From Thermoplasmatota archaeon (GTDB taxonomy: Archaea > Thermoplasmatota > Thermoplasmata > Thermoplasmatales > Thermoplasmataceae): DNA of 64,000 bases. This document shows positions 1 to 9,352 of this stretch, in pieces. Each line of letters opens with the position of its first letter. Within the stretch, counting starts at the first letter, position 1. The stretch is from assembly GCA_023381355.1 (NCBI GenBank), contig JAMCUL010000006.1, positions 1 through 64,000 of the forward strand, written 5' to 3'. A model generated the notes under the pieces. It was given only the letters and a program-made list of their open reading frames with translations. It had not been told where the DNA came from and made no database searches. Position numbers and translations under genes: made by a program.

Positions 1-260
1 CAAGGGAGACTGCAGATGTCATCGTGATTGATGAAATAGGAAAACTTGAGAATACCACAAAGAATGTTCAGAAGGAGATAAATGATACCCTGAATTCAAC
101 CAAGCCCCTGATTGTAACAGTACACAAAAAATCGAGAAATCCGGTCCTCCAGGAGATCAGGGCACTTGAAGGAGTCAGGGTCTTTGACATAACGCCAATA
201 AACAGGAGTTTGCTCCCATACAGGGTTATGAAGGTAATTAATGGAGAGGAGAGTCCATAG
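1..260 (+). CDS. THEP1-like nucleoside-triphosphatase, C-terminal part (truncated by window edge)
   Basis: Frame is open from base 3; ...ETADVIVIDEIGKLE matches the Walker B region of THEP1 family NTPases. Confidence 0.7.
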   Translation, partial: RETADVIVIDEIGKLENTTKNVQKEINDTLNSTKPLIVTVHKKSRNPVLQEIRALEGVRVFDITPINRSLLPYRVMKVINGEESP

Positions 261-1315
261 GAATCTATAGAGAAGGAAAAGTAGAAGTAGAGACGGGATC
301 GGAAAGTAACGATATCGGGCCTGGCAGGGCCACGCCGGGATTTTTCAATATTGATCAGAAATTCAACAGGGACCTGACCATCTCATTTTTGAATACATGC
401 AGGCCGTCGCTTTATCTTGATGGATTTTCGGCCACAGGAGTGAGAGGATTGAGGGCTGAAATTGAGCTTGGAATAAGAACAGTGATGGTCGAAAGGAGCA
501 GGAAATCCTTTGATATGCTACAGAGGAATGTGGAGAAAAATCATTCAGAATCTGAAATTTATAATGACACTTTTGAATCCATTGTTTCAAAGTTCAGGTT
601 CGATTTTATTGACATTGACCCGTATGGAGATGTTGTACCCTATGTTGATATTGCATTGCACTACATCCGGAATAGGGGGTTTATAGGATTCACCGCAACT
701 GATCTGAGTGTCCTGACCGGTTCACTGAAGGATCATACTTTCAGGAGATACGGGAGTGTGGTGATGAACAGCGCTCTGAGACATGAGATGGGAATCAGGA
801 ACCTGATAGGTTTCATTGGGAGGAGGGCGATCAACCTCGAAAGGGGGATAGACGTCAGGATTTCTGCATATCATGGTCACTTTTACAGGGTGATAGTACA
901 GGTCAACAAAGGATCGGAAGAGGCTCAGGAGACAATGGACAATATAGGATATTTCAACCCTTATACTGAACTATCAAATGTCTATGAGAATTTTCCATAT
1001 GGCCCAATATGGACTGGAAAAATAGAGAACCTTTTCTCGGATTGTGAACTGGTGATTCCGTCAGGCGTTGATGAAAAACATGCGGAAGTTTTCAGGAACC
1101 TGAGGCATGAGGACAGAGGACTATTCTTTGTTGATATAGGAGAGATATTTTCAAGGAAAAAGATCAACCTGCCATCGGTGAAGCATGCCATGGAATATCT
1201 CAACGAAAATGGTATGGAATCTCAAAGAACCCACTTTTCCCATACCGGAATAAAAGTTCTGGACCAGAAAATTGCCTCAGAAGAACTGCTAGAGAAGTTC
1301 CGGAGCAATACCTGA
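257..1315 (+). CDS. trm1: tRNA (guanine(26)-N(2))-dimethyltransferase Trm1
   Basis: EGKVEVETGSESNDIGPGRATPGFFNIDQKFNRDL...YLDGFSATGVRGLR...DFIDIDPYGDVVPYVD...GFIGFTATDLSVLTG is the Trm1 family. Homologous N-terminus lies upstream of the TTG at 389; a possible ATA start is at 257. Confidence 0.88.
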   Translation: MGIYREGKVEVETGSESNDIGPGRATPGFFNIDQKFNRDLTISFLNTCRPSLYLDGFSATGVRGLRAEIELGIRTVMVERSRKSFDMLQRNVEKNHSESEIYNDTFESIVSKFRFDFIDIDPYGDVVPYVDIALHYIRNRGFIGFTATDLSVLTGSLKDHTFRRYGSVVMNSALRHEMGIRNLIGFIGRRAINLERGIDVRISAYHGHFYRVIVQVNKGSEEAQETMDNIGYFNPYTELSNVYENFPYGPIWTGKIENLFSDCELVIPSGVDEKHAEVFRNLRHEDRGLFFVDIGEIFSRKKINLPSVKHAMEYLNENGMESQRTHFSHTGIKVLDQKIASEELLEKFRSNT

Positions 1316-1388
1316 TAGAAATTATTGCCGGGAACAAAACTTTGCTATTAAGGAAATTCATAAATAACGAAAGGCATTAACCCATTGA

Positions 1389-2207
1389 ATGAATCCTGCC
1401 CTACGACTTTTCAGACCAGTGAATGCAATCATGGCAGTCCTTGGAACCTTTATATCATCCCTTGTGGCAATTGGTTCCAATATGCTGAACCACATTTTTC
1501 TAATTTCTATTGCGTCTTTAGTGGTTTTTCTGGTACTTACAGGAGGAAATGTCATGAATGATGTCCTGGACAGTGAAAATGACAGGGTGAATCATCCAGA
1601 AAGACCTATTCCTTCAGGGAAGATAACGGTAAGGCAGGGAACTTATATTTACGTAATATCCTACGTACTTTCCATAGTTGTTGCCCTGATTTTTCTCAAC
1701 CTGTATGCTGCAGCAATTGTGGTCGCTGCGGATCTTCTCCTCATACTGTATGAAACAAAGGGCAAATACAGGGGGCTCTCTGGAAACATAATAATAAGCA
1801 TACTGATCGGATCAATATTCCTGTTTGGAGGAGTAATTTTCATGAAGCCAGAAAAAACCTTTCTGCTGATGGCTCTCGCCTCATTATCAAACCTATCAAG
1901 GGAATTAATCAAGGATGTGCAGGATGTAGAGGGAGATGTTGACAGGATTACCTTTCCAAAGAAATACGGGATTAAGAATGCCCTGAATCTGTCATCATTC
2001 CTGATCATAACCACAATAGGTGTCTCATTCGTTCCATATGTCGCAGGGCTGTTCTCTTATCAGTATCTTATAGCTGTCATAGTATGCGACATCTGCTTCG
2101 CTGCAACACTTGTCACACAGTATAAAAGTGCCAGGGAGGGACAGAAACTTTCCAAGGTTTCCATGATCCTGGGCCTTGTTTCATTTACAGTTGGTGGTAT
2201 CTTCTGA
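1389..2207 (+). CDS. UbiA-family prenyltransferase, probable digeranylgeranylglyceryl phosphate synthase
   Basis: Multi-TM protein with NDVLDSENDRVNHPERPIPSG and RELIKDVQDVEGDVD motifs of UbiA/DGGGP synthases; adjacent to GGGP synthase. Confidence 0.88.
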   Translation: MNPALRLFRPVNAIMAVLGTFISSLVAIGSNMLNHIFLISIASLVVFLVLTGGNVMNDVLDSENDRVNHPERPIPSGKITVRQGTYIYVISYVLSIVVALIFLNLYAAAIVVAADLLLILYETKGKYRGLSGNIIISILIGSIFLFGGVIFMKPEKTFLLMALASLSNLSRELIKDVQDVEGDVDRITFPKKYGIKNALNLSSFLIITTIGVSFVPYVAGLFSYQYLIAVIVCDICFAATLVTQYKSAREGQKLSKVSMILGLVSFTVGGIF

Positions 2208-2950
2208 ACGTATATAATAAAATACTGGAAAAGATTAGCACAGAAAAAATCCACATGACACTGATTGACCCAGCAACTTCGGGCGATGAGGGCAGTGGAA
2301 AAATTGCCGGGCAGGCAAGCAAGGCTGGCACTGATTTTATCCTTGTCGGTGGGAGTACCCACCTTACAATGAACGAGATGGACAGGGCAACAAAGAGGAT
2401 AAAGGAAGAATGTGACACTCCTGTCATAATTTTCCCTGGTTCATCCAGCATGTTCACAAGATATGCTGATGCCATATTCTTCATGTCACTCTTGAACTCC
2501 TCGGATCTTGATTTTGTGGTCGGGCATCAAAAGAGGGCTTCAGTCATTGTCAAGAGGAGCGGGGTTGAAAGCATTCCAATGGGGTACCTGATATTTGATC
2601 CTGGAATGACCGCGGGACGGGTTGGAAAGGCAAGATTGATTGGAAAGACGGATTATCAGGATGCCGTGGAATACTCGGTCGCCGCAGAACTCATGGGAAT
2701 GAAGCTCATTTACATGGAGGCGGGAAGCGGTGCACCTTACCCAATACCGGAAGAGATGGTAAGGAGGGTTAAGGAGGCCGTTGGAATTCCGGTCATTGTA
2801 GGTGGAGGAATAAGAAACAGCCAGGCTGCCTCTGCCATTGCAATGGCAGGTGCTGATATAATAGTTACTGGAACCGTTGCCGAAAAGTCAGAAAACGTGT
2901 ATGAAGCATTGAAGCCAATCATAGATTCTATAAAGAATATTAAGAGATAA
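2204..2950 (+). CDS. Geranylgeranylglyceryl phosphate synthase (GGGPS)
   Basis: TLIDPATSG...AGTDFILVGGSTHLT...VIIFPGSSS...MKLIYMEAGSGAP...VIVGGGIR...ADIIVTGTV. Start uncertain: CTG 2204 or ATG 2255. Confidence 0.9.
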   Translation: MNVYNKILEKISTEKIHMTLIDPATSGDEGSGKIAGQASKAGTDFILVGGSTHLTMNEMDRATKRIKEECDTPVIIFPGSSSMFTRYADAIFFMSLLNSSDLDFVVGHQKRASVIVKRSGVESIPMGYLIFDPGMTAGRVGKARLIGKTDYQDAVEYSVAAELMGMKLIYMEAGSGAPYPIPEEMVRRVKEAVGIPVIVGGGIRNSQAASAIAMAGADIIVTGTVAEKSENVYEALKPIIDSIKNIKR

Positions 2951-2989
2951 ATGTAAAATAATTTAATGTTAATGTAATATGGGTATCAG

Positions 2990-3235
2990 ATGGTCAAAAT
3001 CAGAATAGAGGTCGGTTACCTTGACGGCGTTGAGGATCCTGAATCTTCAACGTTATTCCACAATCTTGGAATTCTGGGTTATGATGATGTTGAAAAGGTT
3101 AAAATTCTGAAGACATATGAAATTGAATTTTACGGGGATGAAAATTCTGCCACTGAAATGGCCAAAGCCATAGCAGAAAATCTTCTCATAAACCCTGTTA
3201 TTAACAGTTATCGGGTTGTTGTTCTGGGTGAATGA
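2990..3235 (+). CDS. purS: Phosphoribosylformylglycinamidine synthase subunit PurS
   Basis: 81 aa, PurS-like fold sequence, immediately upstream of purL. Confidence 0.85.
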   Translation: MVKIRIEVGYLDGVEDPESSTLFHNLGILGYDDVEKVKILKTYEIEFYGDENSATEMAKAIAENLLINPVINSYRVVVLGE

Positions 3236-5550
3236 TGATGCACAATGTGCAGGGCGAAAATTTTTCGGGCATGGTGAAGATAAGGGACCTTGACCATCAT
3301 TCCCTTGTTGACCTGAGTATGTCCATGGGATTATCACTCAACCTCGAGGAGATGGTAAGGCTCAAGCACTATTTCACTGCCCTTGGAAGGGATCCTACCG
3401 AGACAGAATTACAGGCGATGGGACAGGCGTGGAGTGAACATTGCTGTTACAAGTCCTCGAAATTATACCTGAAGAAGTTCCTCTCCGGCCTGAAAACTGA
3501 ATATACAATCCTCGCGATGGAAGATGATGCAGGAGTTGTGAGGATAAGGGATGATCTTGCATATGTACTCAAGATGGAAAGCCACAATCATCCCAGTGCA
3601 GTGGAGCCTTATGGTGGAGCAGCTACTGGCGTTGGAGGGATACTCAGGGATGTGCTGTGCATGGGTGCCCAGCCCATAGCAGTAATTGATTCTCTGTACC
3701 TGGGTAATGGCAGGGGCAGGAGGCCGAAGGGATCAATAAACAACACATTCATGGTAAATAACATAGTCGGAGGGATCAGGGATTATGGTAACAGGGTGGG
3801 CATCCCCACCGTGGCAGGTTCACTATTTTTCGGGGAGGAGTTTGAAGGGACCCCACTCGTTAACGCGGGATGCGTGGGAATCACCAGGGAGAAAAATATC
3901 AGCAGGAGCAGGGTTTCATCATCAGACGATGTACTGATTCTTGCCGGGGGAAAGACCGGAAGGGATGGAATACATGGTGTCAACTTTGCATCGAGGAATC
4001 TGGAGACTGAGGATAAGGAGAACAGGAAGGCAGTGCAGCTGGGGAATCCAATAGTAAAGGAACCACTCATAAAGGCGATCCTGGAAGCAAACTCACAGGG
4101 TCTGATCGCAGGAATGAAAGACCTTGGAGGAGGCGGACTCTCCAGTGCGGCTGGCGAGATGTGCCTTGCAGGTGGCGCAGGAGGAGAAATAAATCTTGAC
4201 AGTGTACTTCTCAAGGAGAAGGACATGCAGCCCTGGGAGATATGGATAAGTGAAAGCCAGGAAAGGATGCTCCTCGCCGTAAAGGAACGGGATGTCAGGG
4301 CAGTCAGTGAAATAATGGAAAGGTGGGGGATAGATAACAGTGTCATAGGAAAAAGTGCATCCGGTAAGAGGATGAGGCTCTATTTCAGAGGAGAGAGGGT
4401 CATGGATCTTCCCCTCACTTTCCTCACTTCAGGTCCGGTGTATGCCAAACCGTACAGGCTGATGAAGAAAAAGGGAAGGGAGACGGTACTGGTCAGGGAT
4501 CCTGACAGTTTCACTGAGGACCTGCTCGAATTTGTACAAAATCTCAACAATGCCTCAAAATTCAAGGTAATCAGGCAGTATGATTTCACAGTGAGAGGAA
4601 ATTCAGTAGTCAGGCCCCTGTCCGGATATCCTAACAAGGAAGGGCCCACAGATGGGGCAGTAATGAGGGTGGACAACAATTCCATGGACGGCCTTGCGAT
4701 AACTTCCGGGTGCAGGGTTACGGCCACTGAGGTTGATTCTTATGAAGGTACTGTGTGGACAATGGCCAGGGCATACAGGAACATCCTATGCCTTGGGGCA
4801 AGGCCCCACAGTGTTGTAGACGCCCTGAACTTCGGTAATCCCGACAGGTCTTTAATCATGGGACAGTTTGTCGAATCCGTCAGGGCAATAGGGGAATTCT
4901 GCAAATTGACAAAACTGCCAATAGTTGCTGGAAATGTAAGCCTGTACAACCAGACTGGAGGGATTGATATTCCGCCAGTTCCCAATATACTGATGACTGG
5001 TGTAATGAAGAATTATGAGAAATCGCTGACGCCGGATATAAAGGCGTCGGGAAGCACACTGTATATTGCTGGATGGAGTGCCTATGAACTTGAGGGGAGT
5101 CTCTACCTGAAGCAGAGAAATGTCGAATCAAGTGGACTTGAGAAAAACAACGTGGAAGACCTTTCGAGACTCGGCTCATTCATTGAGAAGGCCAATGAGA
5201 GAAACCTGATATTATCTGCTCATGATATCGGAACAGGCGGTCTTGCGATGGCATTGCTGGAGATGAGCCTTGGTTCGGGCACAGGAATGAATATTGATAT
5301 ATCAGATATATCCCCGGCCAGGATCTTAAATAAGCTATACTCAGAATCCGGTAACAGGATCATAATAGAGGTTCCTGCTGGATCTGAAGAAGAACTCGAG
5401 AAGCTCGGGGAGAACATTTCCATGAGAAGGATTGGCAGGACGCAGGGCAACATGTTGAAAATAGTCAACGATGGTATAACGCTTGTCAATGAGCACGTGG
5501 AAAAACTCAGGAAAGTTTGGGAATCCGGCCTTGACAGCTTATTCAATTGA
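3232..5550 (+). CDS. purL: Phosphoribosylformylglycinamidine synthase subunit PurL
   Basis: AWSEHCCYKSSK, KMESHNHPSAVEPYGGAATGVGGILRDV, DLGGGGLSSA motifs. Confidence 0.95.
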   Translation: MMMHNVQGENFSGMVKIRDLDHHSLVDLSMSMGLSLNLEEMVRLKHYFTALGRDPTETELQAMGQAWSEHCCYKSSKLYLKKFLSGLKTEYTILAMEDDAGVVRIRDDLAYVLKMESHNHPSAVEPYGGAATGVGGILRDVLCMGAQPIAVIDSLYLGNGRGRRPKGSINNTFMVNNIVGGIRDYGNRVGIPTVAGSLFFGEEFEGTPLVNAGCVGITREKNISRSRVSSSDDVLILAGGKTGRDGIHGVNFASRNLETEDKENRKAVQLGNPIVKEPLIKAILEANSQGLIAGMKDLGGGGLSSAAGEMCLAGGAGGEINLDSVLLKEKDMQPWEIWISESQERMLLAVKERDVRAVSEIMERWGIDNSVIGKSASGKRMRLYFRGERVMDLPLTFLTSGPVYAKPYRLMKKKGRETVLVRDPDSFTEDLLEFVQNLNNASKFKVIRQYDFTVRGNSVVRPLSGYPNKEGPTDGAVMRVDNNSMDGLAITSGCRVTATEVDSYEGTVWTMARAYRNILCLGARPHSVVDALNFGNPDRSLIMGQFVESVRAIGEFCKLTKLPIVAGNVSLYNQTGGIDIPPVPNILMTGVMKNYEKSLTPDIKASGSTLYIAGWSAYELEGSLYLKQRNVESSGLEKNNVEDLSRLGSFIEKANERNLILSAHDIGTGGLAMALLEMSLGSGTGMNIDISDISPARILNKLYSESGNRIIIEVPAGSEEELEKLGENISMRRIGRTQGNMLKIVNDGITLVNEHVEKLRKVWESGLDSLFN

Positions 5551-5596
5551 GAAATGAATGGTTTTTTAAAAGATGATGCCATAATGGAAGGGTTCA

Positions 5597-5851
5597 ATGA
5601 GAGACTACTCCAAGATTTCCAGATTTATTCCATCCAGGAACGTTACAGTGATTTGCACATACAGGCATAATTTTGATGCCGAAAGAAACTGCGGGAGCAT
5701 GGTTGTTTATGAAGGGAAGGAGATCACGGATGAATCATTTGAACTCTTCATGGAATACCTTGAATGCGGGTTAAATGAAGAAGCCCTGGAAAAACGTATA
5801 AATAAATTTGTAGAAGAAATTGAAAGTGGCAGGATCGATGTTACCTTTTGA
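5597..5851 (+). CDS. Small conserved-looking hypothetical protein (84 aa)
   Basis: Open frame downstream of purL, protein-like composition; no family recognised. Confidence 0.55.
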   Translation: MRDYSKISRFIPSRNVTVICTYRHNFDAERNCGSMVVYEGKEITDESFELFMEYLECGLNEEALEKRINKFVEEIESGRIDVTF

Positions 5852-6524
5852 ATGAAAATTCCACTTTCACTGAATCATCATCCTTTAGGTCTAATTTATC
5901 CCGGAGATATTCTGATGATATTATTTCCATAACATCCCTGTATATTGACCTGTATGGGAAAATAAGGGCACATTTTATGCCCATTATGGTGCACCTGAAA
6001 GCCTTTACTGCACCATAAGTCCTGTCATCGGAGGAGAATCCCTCAATCAGGATTCCCCTTCTTCCGCGGATCTGCCTCAGTGTGCCTTCATATTCTGGAT
6101 TTATCTTGATATTCAGTGTCCCGGGAAATGGAACGATGCCAAGCTTTTCCGTAAACTGTGTGACATATGGCTTCTTGGAGACATAATACCTCCCTTCACC
6201 CAGACCGCTCTTAACCTTTCCAACAACCTCAATTCTTCTCTCATTTTCCAGTATCTCCGACAATAAGCCATATACGTCATATAGCATGTCCATTCCTTTC
6301 TCCTCAATCGTAATTTCCTGGCATTTGCTGGTAATGCGCCTCTTGATCAGGCCCTCCTTCTCCATTTCGATGATGAAGCGTGAGGCACTCTGCTGGCTAA
6401 CATCCCACATGCCTCCGAGATCTGATGTACTTACCCGGATCTCGCCATTTTCCTTCTTTGCTTCTGCAAGCGAGGAGAGGAAAAAGAAATATTTCCTGTC
6501 ATTCTCCTTATCTATCTGTACCAT
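5841..6524 (-). CDS. ribK: HTH-domain CTP-dependent riboflavin kinase RibK
   Basis: N-terminal winged-helix plus GLGEGRYYVS...LGIVPFPGTLNIKI, typical of archaeal RibK (DUF120). Confidence 0.9.
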   Translation of the reverse strand: MVQIDKENDRKYFFFLSSLAEAKKENGEIRVSTSDLGGMWDVSQQSASRFIIEMEKEGLIKRRITSKCQEITIEEKGMDMLYDVYGLLSEILENERRIEVVGKVKSGLGEGRYYVSKKPYVTQFTEKLGIVPFPGTLNIKINPEYEGTLRQIRGRRGILIEGFSSDDRTYGAVKAFRCTIMGIKCALIFPYRSIYRDVMEIISSEYLRDKLDLKDDDSVKVEFSFKR

Positions 6525-6898
6525 TCAAGATTCCTTCCATCCCTAAGATTCAATACCCTGATCTCCTTGTCTCTTAACTTTTTTGCGAGTTCACGATCGT
6601 TTGTAACAAGGATTCCACCTGTCTTCAGGCAGGTATCCTCTATACATGCATCTCCATGACCCCTGGAGCTGACCTCTTCTAGCTGTGAGTATATCTTCAG
6701 TGCAACCGATGCCGCCGTGATCGATTTTGAAAGACCCTCAAGTTCCTCCCTCACACAGTGGATAATTACCATCCTGTGTGAACCCAGTTTCCTGCTTAGC
6801 TCCCAGTTCAGGTCAATATTCTGCTCAACCGAGTAGATTAAAATATTTGTGTCGGGAAGAACAAGGTTATTTGATGACCTCTGCAATGGCGGTTCCAT
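6512..6898 (-). CDS. PIN-domain protein (Fcf1/VapC9-like)
   Basis: LPDTNILIYSVE, VREELEGLS, GDACIEDTCLKTGGILVTNDRELAKKLR: PIN acidic residues. Confidence 0.8.
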   Translation of the reverse strand: MEPPLQRSSNNLVLPDTNILIYSVEQNIDLNWELSRKLGSHRMVIIHCVREELEGLSKSITAASVALKIYSQLEEVSSRGHGDACIEDTCLKTGGILVTNDRELAKKLRDKEIRVLNLRDGRNLEWYR

Positions 6899-7481
6899 CC
6901 CTTATCTTCTTCACTTCAACCTTGACTGTCTGGCCCTTCTTTGCACCCGGAACAATTATCCTGAACCCGTAAAGCTTTGTCCTTCCTTCGCCTGATTTCC
7001 CAATTTCATCAATTGTCACCGTGTATCTTTTTCCCTCCTCTATCTGATCCCTGTTGATTGTGATTTCCCTCGATGAATTGATGGGATGCTGGGCTCCACA
7101 GGCTTTGCAAACTATAACGCTGACACGGTTTTCCTTGGTTATTTCAGTATCAGGAGAATTGCATTCATAACATCTCACGTATACATTCAGGTACTGCTCC
7201 AGTTTTGCAGAGAATTCCTCCTCCGATATCTTCCTGTTTATCATGAGTCTCCTGCCATCAATATTCACGCCTATGCCAAACTCCTTCATGAAGAATTTTG
7301 CAACATCCTTTGGATCCCTGTTTATCATCTCAACTATATCTATGAAATTCCTGACTATTGTAACTTTTCCTTCAAGAATTATGACTGGTTTTGGAATTTT
7401 CAGCCTCTCCTGGCTCACTGTTGATTTCGCAAGAATATCTGAGGTTCGTCCCAGTAATGATTCATAATTTTCTATGCCCAT
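6867..7481 (-). CDS. Translation initiation factor aIF2 subunit beta fused to a C-terminal TRAM domain
   Basis: aIF2-beta core with zinc ribbon (CYECNSPDTEI...CKACGAQH) followed by a TRAM domain (EEGKRYTVTIDEIGKSGEGRTKLYGFRIIVPGAKKGQTVKVEVKKI). Confidence 0.9.
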   Translation of the reverse strand: MGIENYESLLGRTSDILAKSTVSQERLKIPKPVIILEGKVTIVRNFIDIVEMINRDPKDVAKFFMKEFGIGVNIDGRRLMINRKISEEEFSAKLEQYLNVYVRCYECNSPDTEITKENRVSVIVCKACGAQHPINSSREITINRDQIEEGKRYTVTIDEIGKSGEGRTKLYGFRIIVPGAKKGQTVKVEVKKIRDGTAIAEVIK

Positions 7482-7589
7482 ACTTCAGTATCATGAATCA
7501 GCATATTAATTTGTATGGAGCCACTGGCAATGAGAATTGAGGACAATGCCAGATCTGGATGGAATACTCCTGGCTTTTTAAGAAATGCC

Positions 7590-8351
7590 TCAATACAGTT
7601 CCCCGAATATTTCGTCCAGATTTCGATAGGATCCAACCTGGCTATCCCGTGAGGGAATAAAGGATACTGCCGTTCCGGCACTGTACACCGTAATCAACGA
7701 ATCCCCACTTTTGCCGGGAACAGGCATGCTATTCAGGAAATCCCTTGCAAGTATTGGCCCAAAGATTGTCCCGTCAGACAGGATATAGATGTCCCATTCC
7801 TCGAAATTCCTGAGGATTTCAAGCTCATGAGTTACCATCACGGCAGTGGACTGAAATTGGAGGATATGGTTCATCATGATCTTCCTACGCCTTGGGTCAA
7901 GGTTCTCGAAAGGTTCATCGAGGAACGTAATGGTTGCCTCTGCTGAAAGAGCGAGACATGTAAATGCGATTTTCTGTTCTCCTGTTGACATCTCCTTGAA
8001 GTTCTTCTCATACAGGGAATGCATGCCGAAAGTGTCAAGACATTCCCGGAATTTGCCGCTGTCCATACTTGAATATTCGGAAAACAGGAGTGAAATATCC
8101 CGGGGGTTTGTTGCGAAGGAGAATATCTCTTCCACGTTTGAGACCACGTCCATGTTCCCGTTGTTCTCCTTTTCCAATTCGAACCTGATCTCTCCATGAA
8201 CCTTCACTATACCGCATATGGACTTAATCAGTGTCGTCTTGCCCGATCCGTTTTGCCCTATAATTATGGAACTTCTTTTTACATCCATATTCACTGGGCC
8301 AAGCACCTGATTCCTCCCATAACTAACACGCAGGTTAACTATCCGTATCAT
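7590..8351 (-). CDS. ABC transporter ATP-binding protein
   Basis: Walker A GQNGSGKTT, degenerate signature STGEQK, Walker B ATITFLDEP, MVTHE H-loop. Confidence 0.88.
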   Translation of the reverse strand: MIRIVNLRVSYGRNQVLGPVNMDVKRSSIIIGQNGSGKTTLIKSICGIVKVHGEIRFELEKENNGNMDVVSNVEEIFSFATNPRDISLLFSEYSSMDSGKFRECLDTFGMHSLYEKNFKEMSTGEQKIAFTCLALSAEATITFLDEPFENLDPRRRKIMMNHILQFQSTAVMVTHELEILRNFEEWDIYILSDGTIFGPILARDFLNSMPVPGKSGDSLITVYSAGTAVSFIPSRDSQVGSYRNLDEIFGELY

Positions 8352-8447
8352 GAAGTTTTATTGCTTCAATCAATTATAATATTTCATACTGTTCAGATCC
8401 TGTACCTTTCTTCTATTCTTAATTCCATTACAGGAATAGAGGTGATC

Positions 8448-9263
8448 ATGAAGATGATTTCCTACTTCATCAGGAATATTACTGCAAACAGGAGGATGAT
8501 ATTCTGGTCGATCGGGGTTTCCATAGTAATAGGAGTTCTGACTGTACTCTCACTGAAGATTGGCCGCCCAACTACAAATATCTCTGTATACAGGCAGTCG
8601 TTTGCCCTCAGTTTCGCATTTGTGTACGGTTTTTCCTGCAGTACTTCAGCAGCTGCAATATCAGCATCTTATGCTTCCCAGTCAAGATCATTCGGGTTTC
8701 TCTTTAAGCGGCTGAATATCAGCAAAACTGAATATACGGGCTCACTGCTTACTGGGATTGGGGTCGCATTCCTCATGAATGCAGCCATACTTTTCCCACT
8801 GGAGCTGATCCTCATTGAATTGCGATTCGGTTACTGGGCACTTCCACCAGATATTGTTTTCAGCATCCCTCTTATATTTCTGGTGTCAGTTGCAGACGGA
8901 CTCATATTCGCTGTCATTGCGCTGGCAATCACCTCCGTAATACTGATTATCTCAGGTTTCCGTCTTTTGTCATTAGCAAAATATTTCCCATTTCTTCTTT
9001 ATATAATCACATTTATCCTGATGACAAACGGGCTCCATGGCATACTTGAAGATGTATTCCCATATTCTTCGGTTTTCTACATTTTCAACTTTCTGTACAC
9101 TGGTTCCGATACCTTTTACATGAATGTGATCCATCCATTCCAGCCCGACCTGATCATATCATCCCTGTCAATTGGAATTTACCTGGTTGTTTCAGCCGGA
9201 ATTCTATATTTCCTTATGGATCATATATATATCCAGGGCGGTGAGAATGACAGGCAGTTCTAG
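8448..9263 (+). CDS. Multi-TM membrane protein, possible ABC-2 type permease
   Basis: About six hydrophobic segments; divergent from the ABC ATPase; start ATG 8448 preceded by GGTGATC. Confidence 0.6.
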   Translation: MKMISYFIRNITANRRMIFWSIGVSIVIGVLTVLSLKIGRPTTNISVYRQSFALSFAFVYGFSCSTSAAAISASYASQSRSFGFLFKRLNISKTEYTGSLLTGIGVAFLMNAAILFPLELILIELRFGYWALPPDIVFSIPLIFLVSVADGLIFAVIALAITSVILIISGFRLLSLAKYFPFLLYIITFILMTNGLHGILEDVFPYSSVFYIFNFLYTGSDTFYMNVIHPFQPDLIISSLSIGIYLVVSAGILYFLMDHIYIQGGENDRQF

Positions 9264-9352
9264 AGGCCAACCATGACTGAATGTTTATATAATAAAAGAC
9301 ATCAGACAATTCGACTTGAAAAAGATAACCCGATCTGGACGAGGAGGAAATC

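Noticed and set aside
3783-4346. Long antisense ORF (187 aa) opposite purL
   Set aside because: Shadow ORF; Ser/Pro/Leu-rich translation typical of the complement of a real coding region, and purL is unambiguous.
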